In this document: positions 10,497 through 19,208 of the stretch, piece by piece | Layout of the letters: each line of letters starts with the position of its first letter | Numbering within the stretch: the first letter of the stretch is position 1 | Source: Rhynchopus euleeides | Taxonomy: Eukaryota > Euglenozoa > Diplonemea > Diplonemida > Diplonemidae | Assembly (NCBI GenBank): GCA_963210315.1 | Contig: OY723237.1 | Span: 2,418,001 to 2,482,000, forward strand | Length of the DNA: 64,000 nucleotides | Direction: 5' to 3' | The notes under the pieces: generated by a model | The model's input: the letters and a program-made list of their open reading frames with translations, nothing else | Told to the model about the DNA's origin: nothing | Database searches by the model: none | Program-made: the position numbers and the translations under genes

Positions 10497-13400
10497 ATGA
10501 CCTTCCGGGGGGTACCTCCCTGCACCCCGGCGCTGCTGCGCATGCCCCACACCGTCCCGCTGCTGCTGTTCTCCCTTATATTGCAGCTCCCGGGGTGCGG
10601 TGCGGTGCTGCTGTGCCGGCAGATCCCCGAGCCGGAACGCGCGGAGTGCGTCACTCTCTACCAACCCGTGGCACAAACCGTGTCCTCCGAGCTCCAGACC
10701 ACCCTCGCACACGACCCCACCATGGGCCCACTGATTGTCCGCCTCGCCTGGCACAGCTCCGGCACATTCAACGCAGCCCTAAGCCCACCGGGAGGGACAG
10801 AAGGTGGGTGCATCCGCATGCCACCCGAGAGCACCGATGGGGCCAATGCGCGCCTCCTCCGGTCTGTGCAGGAGATCTACCGACTCGTTCTGCTGCACCC
10901 CTTCGTGACCTTCGCCGACATGGTGCAGCTCGCCGCGGTGGTGGTGCACGAGCTTGCCGGCAGCGGCGAGCTCCTCTTCTCCCCCGGGAGGACCGACGCG
11001 CACATCCGCGACACCCCGCAGCGCTGCTCCGCCAACGGGAGGCTCCCCGCAAAGCACCTCTCTGACGACTGGCCCCACCCGCAGAGCCAGGAATACGTCC
11101 TCCAAAAATATGCGCTCTACCTCCATGCCCTGGACACAACGGTCAGCCCCGCAGGCCTGTGGGACGATGCTTATGTCGAGGAGGCCGTGGCTCTCATGGG
11201 AGGGCATACCCTTGGAGGGATGCATCTTGAGGTGAGCGGGAATCTCGGGAATTTTACGACATCCCCGTATGTTTTTAACAACGAGTATTATAAGAATATG
11301 GTGGATATGGCATGGGGCCCGGCGGATGCGGTGGGGAAGTGGGTCAACGAGTCGCACCCGATGGACCTGCAGTATACCCAGAGGGGGGTGACGCTGCTGG
11401 CGACGGATATTGGCATGGCGCTGCACCCGCAGATGTCGGCGTGGGTTGTGAAGTTTGCGGAGAACAACACGCTTTTCCTGGAGTCATACCGCAGGGCCTG
11501 GACACAGCTTGTGGAAAACGGCGTCCCCTTCGGAGGCCTCCCCCCCACGGGGCCCTCTACGCAGCCCACCCCGCCTCCCTCTGACACGGCGTGCGACGCG
11601 GCGAGCAACTCGGCCTACACCTGCGGGCTGCGTGTCGGGTCTGCGGGCGAGGTGATGTGGACCACGGAGGACACGCGCATCCGCATCGCTGCCACTGCGG
11701 AGGAGGGCGTGTGGCTGGGCATCTCCTTCCCAACGGAGAAGGGCGCGATGGCCCCCGCGCCGTTCGCCGCCATCGCCTCCGCAGAGGGGACTGGGTTTTA
11801 CTCCATATCGGGGAAGTCACGCGCAGGCATCACGCCCCTCGCTGCCGCCGAAGCCGCGGCGCGCGGCCTGCACAGCCTGACGCACGTCGCAGCCAACGGG
11901 CGGCAGACCCTCAGCCTGGTTGCGGAGAGGAATGGCACGATGCCCTTCGACCCGCAGGAGGCGTTTGTCAACATCGCGAGGGGGAGCGGGCTTCCCCTCA
12001 CCCTGCACACCGCAAAGGGGTCTGCCAGCGTCAACTTCATCACGGGGGCGGGCGGGGAGGCGGAGGACAGCCTCAAGGCATGGCGGTCCCTCCACGGTTA
12101 TCTCATGATCATCGCATGCGTCTTCCTCATGCCTATCGGCGTGCTGAGCAAGCGCTACGGCAAGCGGGTGTTCCACATCTCCGACTCCTCGAAGTGGCCC
12201 TTCGGCCCCGCCTTCGCGGTGCACCTCATCTGCATGGTGAGCGCCTTCACCCTGATCCTCATTAGCATCGGCATCGCCTTTGTGAAGCTCTACAGGGAGG
12301 GCGACATCGAGGCATCTGGGTCCCACCGCTCCCTCGGCAAGCTCACGCTGGGGCTCTGCACCGGTGTCATGTCGATGGGCACCGTGGCCCGGGCCACCCC
12401 CGCCACATCACGCCCCTTCCGCATCCTCCACGGCTTGGCTGGCGGGCTGACACTCTGCGTGATGATCCTGCAGTCGCTTCTCGGGTTGGAGCGCCTCGAA
12501 GCGTATTACCCCGACCTCCGGACGCACGAAAGGATGGTCGCCGTGGGGCTGTCTGCCTTTATTGTGCTGCTGCCCTGCCTGGAGTGGCAGCGCAGGTCGG
12601 GGAGGCCCGCTGTGCCTGCCCCTCCGGCGGGGGCTGCGGCTGATCCTGACGGGGGGTCCAATGTCAATGGGATGGATCAGACGGTATCCTGCCTGCTGAC
12701 CCACGAGGAGGTTGCGCGGCACAACACACCGGAGGACCCGTGGCTGATCATCGAGGGCAAGGTGTACAACGTCGCGGGGTGGCCTGCGGAGCACCCTGGG
12801 GGGCCCGACGTAATCCTCAGTATGGCTGGCAAGGATGCGACAGACAGGTTCCACCTCGTCAACCATTCGGTGGCGGCGCTGAGGAGGATGCGGCAGTACC
12901 TCGTTGGGGCCGTGCAGTCGACGGAGACGACGCAGGTTGTGGATCTCATCAGCCGCATCGCAGAGTGCCTCGTCGCGCTGGACACTGAGGAGGCCGCCTT
13001 CCTGCTGAAGAACCCTCCACCGGGCATCGCGCGGAGCGTGATATTGGAGTTTCAGTGCCTGCTGGAGACGCTGGAAGTGTTCCGCCCCTACATCCCGCTC
13101 AGCGTGCTGGAGAGCCTGGGGATATCTGGGGGGTTTGAGGATACGTATCCGATGGCACGTGCGGGCGTGTCGGTGTCGTCCCCTGCGGTGGATCCCGTGG
13201 CGCAGAGGTTTGAGTTGGAGAAGCCGACGCGGTGCTACCTCGCTTTCACCGACATCCAGGCGTCGACCCGGCTGTGGGAGGCGACGCAGCGTGGCATGCA
13301 GCACGGCCTCTCGCTGCACAACGAGGTGGTCCGCTCAGCCATCACAGACTGCGGTGGCTATGAGGTGAAGACCATCGGGGATGCCTTCATGGTTGCCTTC

Positions 13401-15553
13401 CTCAGCCCGCTCGACGCGGTCCGCTTCGGCATCACCGTGCAGGAGCAGCTGCTGACGGCGGCGTGGTCGCCCCTCCTGTTGGTGCAGAAGCTCTGCGAGC
13501 CGAAGAAGGACTCCTTCGGAAACCTGATCTGGAATGGGCTGCGCGTGCGCATCGGGGTGCATGGGGGTGATGTGGACCCGCAGGTGAACCCCTTGACGCA
13601 CAGGGTTGACTTCTTTGGGCACACCGTCAACACCGCTGCGCGGATCGAGGGTGTTGCGCATGGCGGGTGCCTCTGTGTATCCGACGACGTCGTGGCGGAA
13701 CTGCGCAGTGGCGATTCGAACATACTGACACACCTGCAGATGACGAATATGGGAACGGTCGCCCTGAAGGGCGTCAAGGCGCCCCCAAAGCTGTGGATGT
13801 GTCTCCCGCTGTCCCTGGGCACCAGGAAGCAGGACATCGCGCGCCGCAACGAGGCAACTATAATGGACTCGCTCGGCATGTCCCTCTGTCGGGCCAACAC
13901 CAACCTGGCATCCGCGACCGGGACATGCGTCTGTGTGATGTTCAATCTCCGCACCGTGACAGGTGAGGAGCACCCGGGCCGTGCAGCAAACGCCCTCGTC
14001 TCAGGCGTGCACATCTCCGCCCAGCGTACAGATGGGTGCTTCCAGGGGTTATGCGGGTCCATGATCATGGTGACCTTCAACGTCGGGACCCCCTGCCTGC
14101 AGCACCAACAGCAGGCGGTGCGCTTCGGGATGAGTTTCGAGAGGCCCACCCAGGGGGCGAACGCAGCGGGTGGGGCCTCCCCAGAAGAATCGTTGGCCTC
14201 CTCCTGCATCAGCGGCATGACAGGCGTGCACATGGGACGCATCAGGCAGGAAGTCCTCCCATCAGCCTATGTGGGTGCCGTGACGGGCACCATCCTGAGC
14301 GGCACAGTCGGGGGGAAGACGCAGAAGGCAATCCTGGTGGCGGGAACGGCAGTCGACGCATCGATGCGCCTCGCGGCATCTGCGCTGGAGTTCAAAGCGC
14401 CCTATCTCCTCGCAGCGATGCCGGGGTTCCAGGGGTCGAACTGCGAGCCGGCGATCGCTCCACACATCCGCGTCGCTGACGTGTGGGTCCTGGAGAACTG
14501 CGGGTCGCTCCTCCCCATCTACGAGGTGCACATCCCCCTCCTGTCGCGTGTCTCCGGCCTCTGGGGGTTCGGGCCCCCTCTGGAGAGCCCGCGTGAGTCG
14601 GCATGGGGGACCCCAAGCGTGGCGTTGGGTGAGATACTGCAGAGTATCTCTGAGTGCGGCGAAGAACTGCTGCCCGGGAAAGAGCTGCCCATAAAAAGCG
14701 CACAAAGGGACCGCCTCGTGGCTTCCCGCGATCTTTACATCAAGGATTTAAAGGCGCACCTCTGCAGCAGCTGCCAGAAAGAGACTGTGTTCTTCTGCAC
14801 TGGGTGTGGCGCGATATGCGACACCTGCAGTGTGCCGCCGAAGTGTAAGTTGCATGTGCCCAGTGCATTGCCTGTGGGCACTCCAGGGGTGACGGAGCAT
14901 ATGCAGGGGCTGCTGAAGACCCTGATCAGCGGGAACCTGCCGTTTCCGATAATCACCTTCGACACGGGCTATGAAGTTGGTGAAGACAGTTGGTTGAGCG
15001 GCTGTACGGTATGCAAGTCAGAGGGAGGGAGGGGGGGGGGATCAGACACAACCCTGCATAACGAGTGAAGGGAGACCATCCTTTGTCTGCCTCATTCTGC
15101 TTCTATTTCAAACCCCCCCCCCCCATCCTTTGGTTTTTTAATACCGTGGAACGACCAATTCTACATTCTACTCCCCCATCCCCCATCCCCTTTGTACGGA
15201 CGCCCCCACATCACCTCCTGCTCACAGAACTACCCCGATCTCGCAAAAAACAAGGCGGACTCAAGGTGCAGATCGTCGATACAAAGAGCGGTATGTGCGG
15301 TGTTACACCACATCAGGATCTCGCGCGCCACTTCTGCCCCCTCCCCCTCCTCCCCCGCCACATGCCCGGATCCGGGTCCCCGGGGAGGTGCAGACCGCGT
15401 CGTGCACTACTGGGATGCTTGCCTTTGCCTTTGCCTTTGCCTTCACCCTCGCCAAGCGAACTACCACCCGCCACCCCGCCACCACAGGGCAACCCGCTTT
15501 CAGCAGCAGGGAGCACAAGGAGCTTTCTCAAGAAAGGCTCCATCATGAGATAG
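10497..15553 (+). CDS. Peroxidase-DOMON-cytochrome b561-cytochrome b5-nucleotide cyclase fusion protein
   Basis: Three exons: 10497-15008, 15228-15290 and 15488-15553, all phase 0, with donors GTATGC and GTATGT, giving 1546 aa. A signal peptide is present (hydrophobic HTVPLLLFSLILQLPGCGA; alternative start Met16). Domain 1 (about 55-290) is a class I haem peroxidase: distal RLAWH near 82-86 and proximal GGHTLGG near 235. Domain 2 (about 375-510) is DOMON-like. Domain 3 (about 530-700) is cytochrome b561, with helices carrying the four histidines (LHGYLM, VHLICM, SHRSLGK, RILHGL). Domain 4 (about 734-800) is cytochrome b5 with HPGG and FHLVNHS. Domain 5 (about 910-1100) is a class III cyclase with metal Asp in FTDIQAST and TIGDAF, plus GHTVNTAARIE. 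A second, degenerate cyclase-like domain (about 1140-1310) lacks these residues. Cysteine pairs CSSC..CTGC..CDTC..C..H near 1421-1457 resemble a B-box. Predicted topology places the peroxidase and DOMON outside or in the lumen and the cyclase in the cytosol, so a redox-to-cAMP/cGMP receptor is my inference. Confidence 0.85.
15042..15125 (+). repeat. Motif R4 (GCATAACGAGTGAAGGG ... TTCTATTTCA), copy in an intron
   Basis: A block of about 70 bp containing CCTGCATAACGAGTGAAGGG, then a variable spacer, then TGCTTCTATTTCA and a C run. It lies wholly within intron 1 (15009-15227) of the peroxidase-cyclase gene. Other copies are at 24893, 35055, 55160 and 60517. Its role is unknown. Confidence 0.8.
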
Positions 15554-15647
15554 CCGAATAGCTGGCTGCACAATCAGAAGGGAGGAAAGAAGAACCAGCA
15601 GGGGGTTTGGGGGTGGGGTGGGTGCCAACTGAACAAAGTACCGGTTA

Positions 15648-16602
15648 CTGGGGGGGGTCGAATATAAGATGTACCTACCCCCCCCCCCCGTGTTTAAGTC
15701 CCCTATCCATATGATGTGTTTAAGTCCCCTCGGCGGCCAATTTTCCCGAAGGGACTTAAACACCCCGGTCTAGTAGTTTGGTTGGGGGGCATTTTTTCTC
15801 GATTTTTCCAGGTGTCCGTTGGCGGACCACCAGGATGTGAGGCACGTGTGGAGGCCAGGGAGGGAGCCTGGGGGCTTCGGATACCCGCGCGTGGCCCGGA
15901 CTGCCCCGCAGGGGGCAGTCCGGGTCACGTCGCTCGTCCTCATCCACAGCCTCGCTGTGTGCGATGCAGGTCGTGCGCCAGACCCTCTTGTCGCACTGGA
16001 GTCGGGAATCAATTCTGCGGCACAGCGGGGCTGCTAGCAGTGGCGAGGGCCGCAGTGTGCCAGTGCTCAGCGCCCTCGGATCCCCACGCCACCCATACTG
16101 CCGCCCCCAGCTGGCCCCGCCTGAGCACCCGCCGTGTGTCCCGTCTCCCAGGGGAGAACGTCGGTTGGCCCAGGGGACATGCCATCTCCCATGGGACATC
16201 TAGCGGAAAGCTTGACACCTCCCAGGGCTAGCATCAACCCCTGAGGCACGACATCTCTTGCGCTTCAGGCCCCCTTGGGTTGCTTGCCCTGCAGCTTTGG
16301 CAGCCTGACCACCCCAAGTCAGTGGTTATGGGCAGTGCTTGGCAGAGCAGGGTGGCCCTGAAGCAGTGTGAGAGGCAAAGGGGTTTGAGGCCCCAGCACC
16401 CAGGTCCCCAGAATCTGTCCAGATGTGCCTCGGAATCGATATAATACGGCCTCTCCCCGGTTCCCTCAGGAAACAGGTGGCAGGCGTGTTTAAGTCCCCT
16501 CCGATGTGTTTAAGTCCCTTTGGCCCCGATTTTGACGTTTGGATAGGGGACTTAAACACGGGGGGGGGTAGGTACATCATATATTCGACCCCCCCCCCCC
16601 AG
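15648..16602. mobile_element. TA-flanked TIR element with G-run ends (T1)
   Basis: Both ends start CTGGGGGGG, then TCGAATAT and ATGTACCTACC, then a second C run and GTGTTTAAGTCCCCT repeats. TA lies immediately outside each end (15646-15647, 16603-16604). A TA duplication suggests the Tc1/mariner (IS630) group or a PIF-unrelated MITE. No transposase is recognised in 955 bp. It starts about 95 bp after the stop codon of the peroxidase-cyclase gene. Confidence 0.8.
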
Positions 16603-17094
16603 TAACGTGTGTCACGCACACATGCAGTCATCAAGGGCGGAATACTGCACAAATTCAATCATTCATCAGGGGTGTGGGTGTAGAGCGGCGCTTCCCTGTG
16701 GGTTTGAAGGGAGGCGCTACGTCTGCCTCCTCGGTGCCACCAACGCTTATCAAAAACACTCATGTGTGTGTGTGTGTGTTGAGGCACCGCCAGAGCTCGC
16801 TCGGTGCAGCCGCCTCCACTAAACAGAGAACAGCCCTTGCTGCCCGCTCCCTCCCCAAGGCCCCTTCCCTCGGCATACACATCATGTATATCGAGTCAAA
16901 GGATGGTCGACTCTGTTCCTTCCGGGGGAGACAAATTACTCCTGCATGTGTTCAAAACTCTTTTGTCCGATTTTTTTGACACGGCCCTGAGCTCCCCTCC
17001 CCCAACTGAAATCACACTGGCGCAGTGATGAGAAAACAATTACCCACAGATGTGCTGGGGGGAAGGGGTGCAGGGATTCTTTTCTTGCCTTTGA

Positions 17095-17185
17095 GTCCCC
17101 TCGCTACCAGGTGTGGCTGAGTGAGAAAAAGTGAGCCACGGCCCACTTCCCCTGACTGACGAGCTGTGACTGGTAGCGGGGGCCC
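17095..17185. mobile_element. MITE-1 copy (TIR CCTCGCTACCAG)
   Basis: A short inverted-repeat element that begins GTCCCCTCGCTACCAG and ends CTGGTAGCGGGGGCCC, with TGAGTGAGAAAAAGTGAG inside. Relatives lie at 17319, 54226 and 55421. It is too short to code, so a MITE mobilised in trans is the likely identity. Confidence 0.75.
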
Positions 17186-17318
17186 TTACAATTCATTTGA
17201 ATGAAATATATGTTTAGACGGGGCGGTGCAAAGCCGGGTTCATGAAGGAAGCCGTCCGGCTGAACCTTTTTGATCAGCACCTTTATGCCGCTTCACACAA
17301 TATTGCAGTTCACTGCAT

Positions 17319-17399
17319 GGGCCTTCGCTGCCAGGTGGGGACAACCTCCTCCCCTCACTGATGAGCCGTGACTGGCTGTGACTGGTAGCGAGGACGCCC
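17319..17399. mobile_element. MITE-1 copy, internally shortened
   Basis: Ends CTTCGCTGCCAG and CTGGTAGCGAGG match the MITE-1 family. The interior is shorter than in the other copies. Confidence 0.6.
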
Positions 17400-17899
17400 T
17401 GTCGCCCAGATCTGGTTTGTGTGTAGAGTGTCGAACAGAACGCGAGGGGCATTGTTTTTACTAGTTACGGGGCGACGAAAGCGTTAGCGAAGTCCCGAAG
17501 TAACGAAGGAAATCGTGCGGCTGAAGCTTTAGTATCAACACCTCCCATACCCCTTCACAGCGAGACACAGAAGTGTGGCAGCAAAAGGTCAGCAACAAGT
17601 ATTCCGGAACGTTTCTCCCAGCTGCTGGGCAGGGTGCCTATACGATTTCCCATGCATAGCCTTCGCTCCCCGGTGCGGAAGAGCGAGAGGGGTTGCTGCA
17701 TTGCACCAATACTGTGAGGGTGACATCGAAGAGTTGACAGACATAGCAGAGCCACACCACTGCCCCTAGCCGTAGGTGACTCGAGGAGGCCGGTGCTGCA
17801 CTCACCCCATCTTTCCCCCCATCGCTCTCTCGGTTTTCCTCCCCTCAACACCTATTTATCCACAGGGGGGTGTTCGCTGCAGTGCCGAAAGCGGAAAGC

Positions 17900-18216
17900 G
17901 GTGTGTTTTTTTTGTTAGTTCGGCGTAGCCAACTGGGGAAACTTTCTGTGCCTTTAGCTGGATCGTGCGTCCCCACTCACACCACTTCATCAGACCGGGG
18001 AGTGGTGTACACAAAGAGTGGGGTCTGCGTTCCAACAAAACAACTTTCGGCAGTAATTGGTTTGTTGTCTCGTTTTGCTGTCACTTTACCAGCGGGGGGC
18101 ACAGATAGTTTTGTGGCAAACGCACCGTGCTCACGGAAAGCGTTCAGATCTAAAAACCGGTTGCACAGATGGTGCCCCTGATTTACCCCTTTTTCACTAC
18201 GCACAAACTACGCAAT
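17900..18216 (+). repeat. Dispersed element R1, 5' part of the longest copy
   Basis: Contains AACTGGGGAAACTTTCTGTG, CCGGGGAGTGGTGTACAC, ACTTTCGGCAGTAATTGG and AACGCACCGTGCTCACGG in that order. Fragments with the same blocks lie at 45503, 46785 and 55848. This copy continues at 19155-19208 and after 22588, split by two later insertions. I recognise no coding capacity or terminal repeat, so its class is unknown. Confidence 0.7.
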
Positions 18217-18458
18217 CTGGGGGGGGGGGTCTCGCTTTTTGGTCCCCCCCCCAGTTTTTTTTGGTCCCCCTTTCTGTGTGGCTACTGAGACAGGACTGGA
18301 GGCACTGCGCTGACCGAGCAAAAAATTATTGCCAGAACTCACTATACACCGTACGAAAGAACGCACGACATGTGGGGCGGGACTCCAGAAACACCTGGGC
18401 AAGGTTGCCCCATGCCCAGAAACACCTGAGAAGGAAGTGAGTTCCAGGAGCCGCGTAG

Positions 18459-18791
18459 AACACCCTCGAGATTGTGAATGATGATACGATCACAGCCTTC
18501 AGGGCGCTGCGAGGTGCCACCCTGAAGGTGGCCCTTGACATCAAGGAGAGCGTCGGCCGAGGGGTCGACGAAAAGCTGAAGAAGGCGCTACTGGCACTGG
18601 ATCCCGCGGGGTATACGGAGGTCACCGCCACACAGGCAACCTCCGCTGACAACGTCCAGGAGACGTTATCCGAGGGGATCACAACGGCACTAGAGATCTG
18701 TGTCACGGGATCCAGGCGCCCACTCTCCCTCGACGGTCTGGGGATTGTTGTTGGGTATGGTGTCGTTTCCTGCAGCTGCAAAAAAGCGTAG
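18459..18791 (+). CDS. Coding-like open frame, unknown
   Basis: Open between stops, with no in-frame ATG at its head, so it would have to be an internal exon or a fragment. The translation is balanced and looks helical (TLKVALDIKESVGRGVDEK). No family is recognised. It lies inside the insert at 18217-19128, so it may be captured host sequence or a transposon gene fragment. Confidence 0.3.
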   Translation, partial: NTLEIVNDDTITAFRALRGATLKVALDIKESVGRGVDEKLKKALLALDPAGYTEVTATQATSADNVQETLSEGITTALEICVTGSRRPLSLDGLGIVVGYGVVSCSCKKA

Positions 18792-18811
18792 CAACTGTGC
18801 TTCCTTCTTCC

Positions 18812-18908
18812 TTAATGATGCGTTGACGCTTCCACCCGGAGGAGCTGAAGCAGGCACCGCTTAATGATGCGTTGATGCTTCCACCCGACGAGCTGAAGCA
18901 GGCACCGC
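18812..18908 (+). repeat. Two tandem 49-bp copies
   Basis: The unit begins TTAATGATGCGTTGA and ends AAGCAGGCACCGC; the copies (18812-18860, 18861-18908) differ at a few sites. The second copy runs into the Ala/Pro/Lys-rich frame. Confidence 0.8.
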
Positions 18909-19078
18909 GCCAAAGGGCACCCCCAAAGAGACCTGCAAAGACTGCGTCGAAACCCGCACCGAAGGCTGCCAGCGCTGCAGCACCTGAAGAACCTGCAGCA
19001 CCTGCAGCACCTGAAGCGCCTGCACCCTCACTGACCCCGGAACAGCAAGAACTCCTTGAGTTTGGGGTCCCGGCATAG
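18872..19078 (+). CDS. Ala/Pro/Lys-rich short open frame
   Basis: 68 codons from an ATG: PPKRPAKTASKPAPKAASA, an acidic Ala-Pro stretch, then SLTPEQQELLEFGVPA before the stop. It resembles the disordered basic tail of a DNA-binding protein. No family is assigned. It may be the last exon of the frame at 18459. Confidence 0.3.
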   Translation: MMLPPDELKQAPRQRAPPKRPAKTASKPAPKAASAAAPEEPAAPAAPEAPAPSLTPEQQELLEFGVPA

Positions 19079-19208
19079 AGACAGAGAATGGCTGAGTAAA
19101 TCAAAAAATGAGACCCCCCCCCCCCCCCTTTTCACTACGCACAAACTACGCAATATGGGGTCGTCAGGGGCACCAACAGACAGAACAAAAGAACCCCGGC
19201 AATCCCCC

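Larger units (their letters stand above)
16605..17893. other. No gene seen; two MITE copies and a (GT)n tract
   Basis: Contains a (TG)n tract at 16764-16779 followed by a diverged copy of motif R3 (AGAGCTCGCTCGGTG, 16790-16804). The blocks around 17215-17300 and 17470-17570 look like diverged copies of each other (GAAGGAA...GTCCGGCTGAA against GAAGGAA...GTGCGGCTGAA). I see no convincing coding frame. Confidence 0.5.
18217..19128 (+). mobile_element. Insert within R1, flanked by 26-bp direct repeats
   Basis: The ends look inverted (GGGGGGGTCTCGCTTTTTGG at the left; TCAAAAAATGAGACCCCCCC at the right). The same 26 bp of R1 lies just outside each end (18191-18216 and 19129-19154, identical). Such a long duplication is odd for a TIR element, so the insert may instead have arisen with a local duplication. 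Inside are two coding-like stretches and a 49-bp tandem duplication. Confidence 0.5.

Noticed and set aside
10768-14705. Several long antisense frames over the peroxidase-cyclase gene and over the CLU/TPR gene
   Set aside because: They mirror strong codon bias of the sense genes; none shows a domain.
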